A DNA stretch of 64,000 nt from Mactra quadrangularis (taxonomy: Eukaryota; Mollusca; Bivalvia; Venerida; Mactridae), in assembly GCA_025267735.1 (NCBI GenBank), contig CM046301.1, forward strand, positions 15,780,690 through 15,844,689, given 5' to 3'. Below are positions 11,700 through 25,700 of this stretch, one piece after another. Position numbers and translations under genes: made by a program. Below the pieces are notes generated by a model. That model was not told where the DNA came from and did not search any database. It was given only the letters and a program-made list of their open reading frames with translations. The stretch's first letter is position 1; each line of letters starts with the position of its first letter.

Positions 11700-13418
11700 C
11701 ACATTAGAGAGTCTGCTATAGACCTTAGGGTGGTTGCTATGGATATGTGGTCGTTGTTATGCGTCTAAGGATCGTTGCTTTTATGTCAAATTTGTTCTTA
11801 GTAATTCTTTTGACATGTCTAGGCTTGAAACTAAACATTTCTACTAGTGCGACGTTTGAGGCATTATGCGTAAGTCGATTATTGTGCGAGGTTTATCATC
11901 AGCGTTGCGACATTTATCCTCAGGACAATTGCGAGGTTTAGCGTTGGTTGCGACATTTAGCGTCAGTGATGCGACGTTTAGCGTCAATAGCGACGTTTAC
12001 TGGCGGTGGGAAGTAGTGCTAGTGCTGCAGACTAAATGACGATTCAAGTCAAACGTTATCAATGAGATGACGTCAGAATGCCTCCAATCGTAGGTTTAAC
12101 ATTATTTTATCGTGTTCTTCAGTAAAGAAAACATATTTTTTTTAAATCGATCTCATTTTTAAACTGATATCGATCACCCGCTGATTTTTCTATGTATTTT
12201 TATATAGTAAAATAATCTTTTATAAATGTCAAAGGTTGGCATTATCGTTTTGTTTTACAGGAAATCTTGAAAACGCTACAGGAAGTGCCTCTACAACATA
12301 GTTTGCTTTAGTAGAAAATAAAAAACCTTAGGCAAACTTTACTTATGAATGCAGGACCCGGGCAATGACCGCTCGAACATTTTTCAAAACCATGGTTAAA
12401 GTTTATAAAACCGAAACAAATTGTTGTCCTAGTTTATCGACTGCACCCCCATCCTCACTTGTGAGGATTCTTGATACGCAACTGGCTTGTATTTTCTTGA
12501 TAATGTGAGAAATCGAAGATATGGCATGCAACTATTGTACTATATATAAAAAGACTAGTTTTATATATCATGATCTCTCATAGAATTGAATAGTATCTTT
12601 TATAAAACTGAAAATGACTTGTAAAATGGTAGTATTGTGTTGCTTATACTTAACCCTTAGGTTAGAACTTAAGAAAGCTTTGATGGTTTTATTTTGCAAT
12701 GGTAATGTACTGTGATGTGGGTAATCAAACAATGATCATTTGTTATTTATGATTGAATGCAAAGTATCATTTACCTTTGTTATACTAAATACTGGGGTAG
12801 TATTAAACAATTTGTTATAATGAACATAGTTTTTCCCACGTAAGCTGATCATTAAAACACGATATATATTGACTAAGATGTACTTGTTCATTATTAAAGC
12901 TTACCTTTTTGTGATGTAGGCTCGCTTATAATTACTACAAATGTATTTTGAATAAACAAAAGGAAGAAAAACACAGTTCATTGTTCGATCGGCAACTGAA
13001 ATTTTAATTTCTCATTCACAGCGAAAACTTGGAATCAATTCACGATTCGGATTAAGCTGACTTGACGTTTGTCAGCTGCTGCTTCTGCTGAGACGCGGAG
13101 TGTCGTCTGCTTTTTAAAATATTCAACAAAAACAACAATATTTTGTTTTGCGGTGAATGAACGCTTGAGCTTTAAATTCAACCATATTTAAACAAAGACT
13201 ATTTAGTATTACTAACAATGCGTTAAGAATTGAGGAGAGTAAGTGTGGTTGAGATGTATTGTTAAGATAAAGGATTTTCTACTTCCGGTAGAAGGGTTCA
13301 ATGTATCCTTCCTTCCTGATTTATCGATAACCAGTCAGCCGAGAGAGTTTATACTGTGAACGTTGTTTGTTACAGTCAGCGTTCAAGAGAGATTCGTTGA
13401 CATTTGGTTGTTATTGTT

Positions 13419-13428
13419 TATATAAAAG
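13419..13428 (+). promoter_or_regulatory. Candidate TATA box of the Rho-like gene
   Basis: TATATAAAAG lies about 370 bp before the start codon of the Rho-like gene, in sequence with no other features. If it is used, transcription would begin near 13450 and the leader would be unspliced up to the ATG. It could also be a chance match in AT-rich DNA. Confidence 0.35.
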
Positions 13429-13693
13429 AAGTGAAATGTCGGATAGTTGTTTTAGTTAATAACTCGCATAGTAGCAATACTTAACTGAATAGTTTAAACG
13501 ATTATTTGCGAACCTGTTGAAGTGAGGAGTGCACGTGCGTGGAATATGTATTTATGAATTAGTGGTATATTTTTATTAGGTAATAAAATTATGCTTCGAT
13601 AGTTGCTACGGTGGGAGAGTTCGCGAGTTTTGTTGTAATTATATTTGAATGATTATTCTCAGCAGATATTAGTTGCAGAAACATTCTTGTAAT

Positions 13694-13735
13694 ATGACCA
13701 GTGTGGATTGGAAGAAAAGGAGAGTGTTTAGTTAG
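13694..13735 (+). other. Upstream ORF in the putative leader of the Rho-like gene
   Basis: A 13-codon ORF (starting MTSVDW, ending TAG) lies 59 bp before the main start codon. Another short one, ATG TCG ... TAA at 13436-13459, sits at or just before the putative transcription start. Such ORFs could dampen translation. The transcript start is unknown, so this is only a possibility. Confidence 0.25.
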
Positions 13736-13794
13736 TTATAGTTAATTTTGTTTAAATATCCGGTGAAAATTATTAAAAACTTCAAATTTCACGT

Positions 13795-16700
13795 ATGTCG
13801 AGTATAAAACAAAAATACACCAGGATGAAGCGAAAATATGAATTCAGAGACAAAAGAAGCTCGTGTATAAAATGTGTGATTGTTGGGGACGCTGGTGTGG
13901 GAAAGTCTAGCCTGGCGGCTAGGTTATCTTCAAGAAAATTCAAAGATGAATACATTCCGACGATATTTGATAATTACGCAGGTAATGTATAATGTATTTA
14001 CGAATACTCGGCGTAGGTGGTTCTAACCGTCTGCGATGAAATCAGATATTGGTGAATATTGAATTAATTTTATCATTTAGATTTTCCATATGTTTTATTG
14101 GTAAAATATTTTAATCCATATACTCTGATTAATCTAATGGAAATTCTGGTTGATGCCATTAATGTAGTTGTTCACCATTGCAATGTAGACAATGTCAATT
14201 TGAAGTTGATAACTGTAGGTGAAGCTATTGTATTGAGAGGGTATCATATTATGTGGAATATTTCTTATGGTAGTTTATTTTCTCTCCCCTATGAATGTAC
14301 CCAGTAACATTGTTACAGTATAAGGGGAGGGGGAAACTATTTTTTGATAGCGTTTCATTTCATTGTCATTATTATATTTTGTTATATAATTATGCGGGGG
14401 TATTTTCTCTTGAATGTGCCTGAGTAACATGGTTTACTTTAAAGTCAAGATTGGAGTATTTTGTTAGATAAGGGGATTTTAATGTTTATTAGTTTCCGAA
14501 GCGAGAGTGACAGTTTCTATGTCCTATGCGCGGCTCAATTCAAGCCCGTGTTGGTCGCGCTTGGGATCGAACCCTTCTGACAGTCTGGGCATACGCCAGG
14601 CGTGGAGCTAGTAAAAATTGATTTCGACGAGTGAAACTCATTTTATTTATACTACTATAAGACATATAAAGTCGAAATTATAATGACTAAGACAATGGCG
14701 CTCTCTTCAAACCAAAAACCAAATCAAAGATTATCAATTACAGATCTTTTAGGGCTATTGGAGTCAAGCAGAACGGTGTACGTCTCGATATACTAAAGCC
14801 ATTATATCTTTAGTGGATCGGGGCCGTGCCGGTCGCCAGTGAATATATAAATTTGTATAATTATGATTACAGTATTGCTTATGTAACAGGAAGATCGAAC
14901 ATAGTTTCTCTCAAGTATTTGGAAATAATTTTAACTGCTATAATTAATCACCCAATACAATATACAGTATAATTGTAACTACAAGTAAAAATGGTTAAAA
15001 GACTAGACCATGATGTATAATTGATTCAGTATCGTTCGATGCCAAAATACAAACTTAACACCATGGCTGTCTTAATGATGTATTATTCATTCTATTATTC
15101 ATCGACTAATGTCTGTGTGAGTAGTCCGTCTTGACACTTAACTAAGGTCATGGTATAGTTAGAATTCTTGTTTAGTTTTAGGTCGGTAGAATTTGTTTTA
15201 AATTCAGGCAATACGGAATAGAATTGACTATAGAGACTCGATTTAAAATTGTCTGAAATAAAGACCAGTTTATACTGAGAAGTTAGTCCACCTCTGTCAC
15301 TAATTGAAAGGCCGTAATTTTAAATGTGTCCGATCATTAGTTGTTTCCAGCATTTGAATATCAAAAGGGTTCAAGAAAATTGAAGGGCGTTGTTTTAATT
15401 CAGTCAACGTTGAGCAGCAACATTTTTTCCCCGCTCGGTAAGCCCAATCGATGTAATTTCTGATTTCATTGCTCCAATTCGTCGAGGGGGTTAAATGAAT
15501 TCATTTCTTTTCCTATTCTCCCTCCCTCGAGCTCCGCTGTATCAAGTGGGTTTTGGCGATTAGTACTTAGTACTGACTGGTTTAAAGGGTTAGGCTATAC
15601 AGGTTAAGACATCTGAGCATTTTTGGAGACAGTTAATATACAAACCGTCTTTTCTAAAACAAATGTTAAAAGATCTACGTAAATAACAATGCAGCATGAG
15701 CTATCTTCATAAAATTTACTATAATTTTGCTCATATAGTAATTAAACCAAATAAACATTGTAAAAATGTATATAATGTGAAATCATTGTATTTTATACAT
15801 GAATGTGTTTCTATACAAACCGATTCTAGGATTGTCGGTGAAATCACTCTATTGTTATCAATGAATGAATGTGTCGTCTGCACTGTGTGTGCACATCGTC
15901 TCCTCATAATTATCACCATGACGACCTTGCACTTACTTTACTTGTCAGTAGTTTATCAAAAAGTGAGTACAAAATAATTCATTTTACGGAGAATGAAAAT
16001 ATACGATGTGCAACCAGGTACATACATGTGACAGTTAGATGGCATGTCGGCTGCACCCACTTTTTGCGGGAATCATCAATAAAATTAACATACAAGACAG
16101 GCGATTAACAGCGTGCTGTTAAGATGAATGTGTGAGGGAGAGAGAAAAGGAGAAAATGAGAGAAACTGGAAATGTGGTATAATCATCAATGAAATGGTAA
16201 ATACTTGATGTGAAAACAAATGTGAGTCATACAGTTGTCTAACATCAATGAAAATCAATGAGAAGTAGGTGCAGTTCGTTTTCTAGCAGAAAACAAGAAA
16301 ATTCACTGATACGTTATGTTTTCTAATAGTTTTCCTCTCTATTGACTAAGAGGTGAAAAAACAAATTAGAATATGTTCGGTTGTCATTCGGAAACATTCG
16401 TCATTTTCCGTTGATTATTTAGAAATTACCGTGAAATTAAAGATAAATATGCCTATTACAATATAAATAAAGAAAATGTAAAAAACTGAAAAAAGCTTAC
16501 TGTATATAATACAGTATATGCACTCGCAACATTTCTGACTTTTCCGTAAAATTACCAAATCGTTGTTACGACATACATGTATGCTATGTATGTACATGTA
16601 TTTAGAAATTCAAGTAAATTGGAAAAACAGCACTCGCGCCGCAATCTTTATTATACTTGACAATGTCAATTAGATCTACCTGAAAATATACATTTTTATT

Positions 16701-19700
16701 TTGACAAACCCTATCGAGATTAGAATGCTATCGTCGAGGTGTTCCGAATTATTCAAATTTTGTATCTATCTCACTTCGGCTTATTTCGGAAAATACGGAC
16801 GGAAATTCCCGACGTAATACGATTAAATTTATGATACAGAATATCATTTTATTCACCAGCTGCAGACATCAAGAGAGAAAATATTCATCGTAAAAGATAC
16901 AGGATTATGATATTTTGCTGCAGTTGGCAATATTTTATGCTAACTTACATCTGTTATTGCTAATTACGCCTGGTAACTGAGAACCGTCTTCAATATTTCC
17001 GCAATTAACATCATTTTGAATAAAATAAAATTATATTTTTGAAATATATAAACAATAACATATTTCTGCGTTTTAAGGTGGTCTGTTTTCTAATATTACT
17101 TTTTGAATTTATTGATTTTTTTTGTAAAATTGCTTAGATTGATTTGAAACTACGAAGAGGGAACGGGGGGGCATCATTGAGAAACATAAAACTTATTTCT
17201 GTGTAAACTACTTCTTCGCGCAGGTTGTTATTTAAAAAAGTGGAAAAACTGGGACGAGAGAAAATGGCATGTTTAAGCATATTACAATCTTTTTTACGCA
17301 ATTATTATATTATTACTGGAAAGGATTGGCCTCGCGTTTATGAATATTAATAACTAATGCACGGCAGTTGTTCGCAGCAATAGGACATAAAAGTATTGTA
17401 ACTTGTTTTGCTAAAATGCTTAGCTAACAAATACTCACTATATTTGATGTGCGAGTTATCTAATATAGATGCTGGGATATTTGTCTCTTGACAGAATGCA
17501 TTAATAAGTGCATATATGTTTGACAATACATTGTAATGTATTTAACTACATGTAGTTCACGGCTGTCAAATGTACCGTAACATACTAAGAGAGGCTGAAA
17601 CATTTCCTGGACGTTTTTATTGTTACATAAATTACAAATTGCACTCATATTTATAAATATTGTATGACCAATTATCTGGTTGTGTTCAGAAATGAAATAC
17701 ACTGGCTCAACAGTTACTGTGGGTAAACAACTTATACAAATAATGATGCAAATGTATATTGATGTCTTTTAAAAAAAAGTTATATTAGATGTATCTAAGA
17801 AAAATACATTTTTTTGTAATTTGAACGCACAACCAATGAATATGTATTAATTTTGAAACTTGAAATTTGTGTAATAGAATCCATCATTTACAGATTCGTG
17901 CCCTTTAAAAATAGTAACATAATGCCATAGATACGTTGTAAAGGCGCAGTTTAAAAAAGAACAATGAAACAAAATCCTGGAATGCAGCAGCGCACTTTGT
18001 CTTTATATCAGAATGGCTGGGATCTTGTTGTGTGCAGCTCGCATTTTAGGACACGGATACGGATTTCTTTAGAAGTGGGTGAATGATCTAGAACAAAATG
18101 TATGGTTACATCAATACATGGCTGCATTGTGTTAGTAAATCTGACACTGTACCATAAATGTGTGAAGTTAGTCCTATTGTCTAACGGAAATGTATATTAA
18201 TATCCGGGTTAGCTCATCTGCCGCACTTGTTGACCTACACAATGAACTCTATCAGGTTTGTCCATTGTTTCAAATTGCGGAAATTGTCGAGTAGTAACAA
18301 TTGGGTAATTAACTATCATTCGGAACACCATCTATTAGCAGAAAAACTGTCCATTATATGTTTTTGCGTAGAAAAAAAAACGCCGAAGAGTTCAGAATAG
18401 CCAATTATGAGTGACCGCTCTGCAATTTTCGTAACCCGATTGAGTCTATATACTAATCATGATGTTCATATGCGTTATATGCGAGGACGATGATAATATT
18501 CTTTAAGGGACCACATCTTCTTGTCTAAAAGATGGCCAAGACCGACGACGAACTATGTTAACACAAATGCTGAAACTACTAATTGTTAACTATTTCCAAT
18601 ACCCAGATGAGGCACTAAAATGAATATTTATCAGATGTATTTCAATATTTTGTTTCTATTTTCAGCGACTGTGATGTTGGACGAAAAACCATTCCATTTT
18701 AGCCTTTTTGATACTGCTGGCAAGGTATGTATTTAATGATAAAATTAGTTTAGATTAGGAGCAGAAGTCCGATGGAAGAAAGTGCGTTTTTGGACTTAGC
18801 TTTTCCGAGATCGAACCCTTTTAAATATAGTGGAACTGCGGATTGCACTGAGCCATTAATTTACCTGTGATTGCTTCATTCCACCCAGGTGATATTGGGT
18901 TCATCGAGGGTGATAAAATTTGTTAAGCCATAGTGCTGACAAAGACTCCCGGTGACTGATAAATACACATATAGATACATTTGTACCAGTAGTCTAATGG
19001 CCGAGAATAACAGCTGCATGGTCATTAAACATGCATCAGCATGGATTCTAGTCTATAAATTGATTCAATGCTAGAATTAAAGAACAAAAATCGTCACAAA
19101 AGCATTCTAATACAGTTGGCATAAAGACTTGTGAGAAAAAAAAACCGCTAAGTAGTTTCATATGAATGTAATATAACGCGCACGTGCTAGAAAATTTGCA
19201 ATAATTATTTCAAAGACAATTCTTATCATTCCTATATCTTATTTTCACTTAATTTTCTTGGGAAGTAATAAATTAAATAACATTCAATGTAATAGTATGA
19301 ATGTAGATATTAGCAGAAGATTATAAAACGTCAATATTTACATCATTTGGTGCTTGTTATAAGAAAGACACGTGTGAATTCTGGAATATCGTAATGTCTA
19401 GGGACTTATTATTGATGTTGCAGTTAATATGATATACGAAATGTTCCTCACGTTTGATGTGGTTATCTTTTATAGTCAGAAAATGAGGAAAACACGCTGA
19501 AGATGTGAACATGTTAATATTGCTGATTTGATAATTCTAACTAAATGCAATTTGTGTTATAACCAGTACAAAAATGTCATTTGGTTGAAATAATGAAATA
19601 AGACCACTAATGGCACTGCTTTAAGTTTTCTTATCTGAAATAAATGACAATAAAGGAATTGCTTCTGAATTGCTTTTAAAAATGATACTCTGAATTCAAA

Positions 19701-22700
19701 TTTAAATCAATTTTTGTATTAATTGATACGGACTGGCTCAGTTTTGTTCTTAAGAGCCAATGCAAATTGCTTAAACTACTGATTGTTGACTCTACAGGAA
19801 AGCTAGGTTAGGTGCGATGGACGCCGTGAAATGACCTAAATTGTGTTGATACGGCGTTAACTCCAATAAATAAAAAAAATATTGTTGACTCTGTCAGGTA
19901 CCCGAAGAGCACCGTCCAAAATGGTTGACTCGTGGTTTAGAAAGTTTTATGTTTTTTTAGAGTTTAATTCGAAAGTAATCCAAATATAGGAGGTTCTTGT
20001 CTTGTTATGTTGTGTTATGTTATGTCAATATCACTCCGGATCTAATCACTGGTGACCGGCACGGTCCCGAACTGGAAACACTTTATATACATAGTTTTTC
20101 AGATGCATGGACCCGTGACCACACTGGCAGTCTTTTGTCTTAATCATTGCGAAGTTATTATTATACATGTACATAATGACAAATCCACATATTTTGTTTC
20201 CATAAGTTAGAGGATTTGTAAATGTCTTAGTCTTTGACGTATAAACTATTTAATACAGCATGATAGATTGACTGTTAGCGCTTCTCTTTAGAAAGGAAAG
20301 CGAGTAAAGAAACGCATTCTAGAAAGTTTATGGAGTGAGTTCACAAAACTTAGTTCACATCCTAATAAAAGTATGACCATTTAACTAAAACTTAAACAAA
20401 TAATACATACATGCACATAGCTAAATTAGATCAAATGGGTTGAGCATGGGAGTGAACAATGGTCAATGGTCAATGAACATTTAAAATCACTAAATAACCA
20501 CACCCTTTTATCGTATTTCAAAGATAAAACATAGTACTCAAAGTGACCATTGTTTCAACATTAGTCCAGTAGCAAGGACGCCTGCTGTCGTCTGCATACT
20601 CAGCTGTTAAAATAGAGAATACTTATAAATAAGCCTTCATTAACATTTACTGTTTAAGTTAGGAATAAACTCGATTTAGAATAAGGATTGGTTGACAGTC
20701 CTTTTCCTGGAACATTCCGGAATAAACATAAGGTTATTAAGTAGAAATAATATAGTTGTAGTATGCAAAATATGTGACTGTACTTTTCTCCAATGTGATG
20801 TCTGGATTGGCGTTTTGATGAATGACAAATAACGCCTTACATTCTCATCAATGAGAAACAATGATACTTTAAAACTTTCTGTCCATGACTGAGAGAGATA
20901 AAAGCAAAGGCGACCGGCACAGTCCCGGCCCACAAATATACATGTTATTTGGAACACAATTTGCGTAGAAAATTGCCAAGCGCGTAAGAAGGAATTGAGA
21001 GCTCGAATCCCTTTGATTTTCAAACTTGTTGCATTTAGTGAGGAAAACAGGATTCAAAATGATATATTTGATTCCCCTCTCTGACGTTAAGTCGTTGGTT
21101 TTCTAGGTAATAACTGAATCAACCCTTGCTTAGCTTGGAGACTCCAACTTTGATGGCACTGTAATATGCAATGTCAGGCATAATGACACAAGCTGGTTTT
21201 TGTCATAAAATCGACCTCATTTAATGACATTAGCGTTCATGAATAAATCAATTCCTATTAGCAACACAATGTGTGCAACCTTTGTGAGTGGCAGCTGTGT
21301 GGCGATGTTTTCAATGTTTATGTCAACATGTCACGATCCCATAATGTTTATCACATGTTATTGAAGTCTGTTTGGATACGTCATTATAAACTATACTCAT
21401 AAATTTCGTTCTGCGAGAAATTAAGTTCCAATTAATGGAAGCAAATGTCTATAATCATCGTGTACCGGTACGTGCAAGACGGTGATGATGGTTTATAAAT
21501 GCAAATATACGTATCAAACGAGATTAATTATGTATTGTATCCAAGCAAACATGTCGTTTGGTTTCACAACTGTTTCTCTTGTAATAAGTCTCTGTCTACC
21601 GCTAGAATGCTTAATTAGAGAAAAGTGTCAGAATGAAGCGGAAAGATACAGAAATGAGCGCAAATAGTTGTTCAGAAATTTTAAGCAAATATAGCACTTG
21701 TCAGCAGACGATTTATCACATTCTACAGGAGCTGCATGTACATACAATGTAAATAAAACAGAAATTACAGATCGATTTTGAACGGAATTACAAATTCACA
21801 TCTGGGAATAATTTCCAAGAATTTAATACAGTTACAATCCGATATTAAGACCACATAAATGTAGTGACTACTTTAGGTCGAGTCTCATTTCAAACTACAT
21901 GTTTTTTTTTTGTCAAATAGTAATTGGAACTGGAACATCTTTATAAAATTACTCAATCACAGATTGTCAACATGAAAGAGTCCCCCAGGATGTTATGCGT
22001 ATATATAGTGCTCTAGTGCTCTTTTTTGTACAAATTAACTAATTTTCTAAATTGCTACAGCTCACGATGTAAACGTCCGTTCACTAATCATCCCTTCCAA
22101 ATTATAATATCCATGTTTTTAGCTTGGTTAAGCAATCACAACACTAATGTTCTTAGTGAAGTTAAATTTAGATACACAAAATTAAATGAAAGGAAAAAAA
22201 TAAATACCAACCTTTAATTACGCGGACTTCAATTATAGGAACGCGTTAAACAGATTTTTCCCGAAGAGATAAAATAATAAAAATGAATGATGCGTTCATC
22301 TTCATGACGTGAACGAAAAGAGGGGGAAATATGAATGCAAAAGATGTATAGGCTTTAGTTATGCATAACCCTCCAAAAGTCCGCTGTGAAGAATTCCCTC
22401 ACAGTTAAACTTACCATTATTATGCAAAACAATTGACAAGTGGGTACGATCAAAACGTTGACAAGTTGTCAAAAAAAGATGGTCATCCTGAATGTTGTAT
22501 AAGTTAAAGAAAAATTGCCATTTCTTTAAGAACTCTCACCTTCAATAGTGTATAACTTGTATACAAACCAAAAAAAAACCAAAAAAAAAACAACAACAAT
22601 ATAATTATGTATTTTTACTTACAAGCCTTTGAGAGACCAACGACTTGCTAAATTTTAAATCATGTTAACTGTTAAACTAACGCCACCTATCGGAGCTGAG

Positions 22701-25700
22701 AAACAAAGGGATGTAACTTTCGTCTAATTCAACGTTGCAAAGGATGAGAATTTTATTTGGTTTAAACAATTTTGTGAATAATGATTAATTAATAATAACT
22801 AATTGCTAGTGATTAAAAAAAACTTTTTTTTTTAATTTTCAGGAAGACTATGACAGACTACGTGTAATCTCCTACATGAACTGTGATATTTTCCTCGTCT
22901 GTTTTTCTGTGATAAGTCGAGAGTCCCTTGATAGTGTGACGTCACATTGGGTACCAGAAATCAACCATTACCTCCCTAAAACCCCTTTTATAGTAGTAGC
23001 CACACAGACAGACATGAGAAATATGACACCAATTAATGGGGTAAGTAAAATTGTTTACACTATTCCTAGCCTCCGTTCCTAGGACCTAGAACTATTTGGC
23101 TATGTCCGAAATGCCAAGATGATCGGAGTATGCAATCGAAATAAATATCCAACTTTTAAAGCTGCTTAATCATAGGTTTTAACTTAAATACAAAATATCC
23201 ACTTTTTTTAAACTCTCAGAAGTGTAAAGAAACTTTTTGGACACAGTAAAGTCATAGTAGTGTTCTTATAATAAAAAAATAGTTCAATAATGAATACCAC
23301 CCGGGGACTACAATGTCAATTTTCCTCTATTGATTAGATAATATTGAGAAGTTTCCGGCCTTGTGGAAGGGTAGGTGAGTACTGGTTGTAGACAAGGGTC
23401 CAGGAAAGCTATGTTAGGTGCGCTGGACGCCGTAAAATGACCTTAAATGTGTTGAAACGGCGTTAAATCCAATTAAAAAAATGAATACATGTGAAAAATA
23501 TGGTAGTTGTATGAATAAAAACTTATCCTGTTAGTAACGGTATAGATGCTTTTAGTGCATTTTTGTGACTTTTATTATACATGTATATTTCTCTCAATCT
23601 ATAAGCAAGTCTGTCTTAAAGTATTAACCATTCAATTTCTTAACACAAATACAGAAAGTGACGGGTATTTTTAACATATCAAAAAAAATCTATAAGCGAG
23701 TAACTTTAAATAATACTATTCCATTAAAGCATTAGGTGATACTCTGCACTACTATTCCCAAATGTGTATATCAGCTGTTTACCATTTAAAATTTAATGCA
23801 TTGTCTCTGTTGCTTTTAAGAGATAGAGTGTTTCTATGGACTGTATTTCCTGTTCAAGGCTTGTTATAGTAATATCAATGTCATATTTCAAGAACATCTT
23901 GCGCCCGGAAGTGAAAATAAAACGCAAATAGTGTTTTCTCTCGTAATCGTCTTATTCTGTCAATTTTCGTGATCGTTCGGCAATTTCAGCTTTGTCACTG
24001 AAAATGGCGATATTTGTCGAAGTAGACAGAATATCGTGGGGGGCATTGTATCGTATGTCACGGAAAATGGCGATATTTGTCGAATTAGGCCGAATATCGT
24101 GGAGTATTGTATCATATTTCACGGAAAATGACGACATTTGTCGAATTAGACCGAATATCGTGGGAGTATTCAAATTTAAAGTATGCTAACCAGAAACTGC
24201 CAAACCCTATCACTAAGCCATATAAGATTTAACAATACACGTCTAGCATACATTTTCATTCGTACAGAATAATTGACAGAAAGACAGGGTCACGTGACTT
24301 TGTGATTTCAAGAACTCTAAAATTGACATTTACTCTGTATTATCCAGACGCTTGTTGCCATGCTATTTCAAGACTGGTTTTAAACAACAATAACTTCCAG
24401 CAAACCATTCTACCAGACAGCAATAGCTATTATATATTTCAATAGAGGACGAAAAGCGTCTAGACGCTCTTGTAACCATAGTAACCGAAATCAATAAACA
24501 GACGTCATAGGTCAACGCCCCCTCCCCTCATCAATTTGTTTAATGAAAAAAATCTATATGTCAGATTTGGACAGAAGTGTGAGATCTGGCGATTGTTAGA
24601 ATCGAAAACAAACTATATGTTCTCTTTCCACTAATGTCATTGAACGCCCACGCTATTTGATAATGTTCTTTTAAATATCAAATGTTAAGTTTGACTTTAG
24701 TTGTGTATCAGAATGCTATCATCTAAAACAATTTATGTTTATCCTTTCAACCTGTATCAAAAGAATCTTACTTTCAATGATCTATTTGTCAATCATCACC
24801 TTAATTTTTCTAGAGCACTATAGCCCAATTTATGTCAGGAATCAAAGAGTTATATTTCAACTAGTCCGTCGGTATAAGAAAAGTAGCCCGAATCAGTTTT
24901 CTCTTGTTCTGGGTTTCGGGCAAGTGGGTTAAGGCAATGACTGCTGTTAGTCGATACCATAAGCTACCTATAGCATTTTCTATCAGGATTGGAAGGTAGT
25001 TAGCGTAAAGCTTCAAGATTGTGGTAGCGGAAAAAATTCTATCTTTCGAACCGATGTTTTGGAGAGTAGGAAAGGGGTTGCAGCAACTACTGTTCACTGT
25101 CAAATTAACATAATGTTCTTCGTGTATGGTGTACAATTCCATTTTCTTTCTCAAACTTTAATTGAATGCAGCCCTGATGTAATTAAACATCTCAGTTATT
25201 TCATCATTCGTTCTGACTGAACCAAATCTAATCTATATTAAGTTTCTTCATAATATTCTATTTCTAAAATTATCTTAGCGGAAGATAAATTCTAAATATT
25301 TATAATCATTATGAAAGTTGTATATGTATACATTGTGCATTGTATTCCTGTATAATCAGCTGTATGTTTCATATAGAGTGTGAATGGTCGTTTCTTGTAT
25401 ATTGCATTGTGTTGCAACTATACAATTCATCATATATAATGCACATACTTGAGAAAACTTGTAAATCTTCCAGTTAGGTCAAGCAGTATAACACATGTAC
25501 ATTATATATGCATGTACAATGTTATATGTCTTAAGCGTACAAAAAGAGGATACTTAGAATGAGGTCGTTTAAGACAGATAGTATATTTACTTAGGATCAG
25601 TACCTGGAAATTCAATCGAAACGAAATCGACAATCGATCACGTCAATTTACTCCTAGGAGGCCTGGAACTGGTGTTACCAACGACCCTACGCACTTTCTT

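Larger units (their letters stand above)
4921..13418. other. Intergenic with dispersed elements
   Basis: Contains the listed MITEs and SINEs. A GC-rich stretch at 5210-5380 (CCGGGATCCGGGGGAGGGGC) has no clear ends. A zone at 11510-12010 repeats GCGACGTTTAGCGTCA-like motifs in both orientations around the 80-bp palindrome and may be a larger decayed element. No gene was recognised; the exon-like AG at 8109 after a T-run has no coding sequence behind it that I could recognise. Confidence 0.5.
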
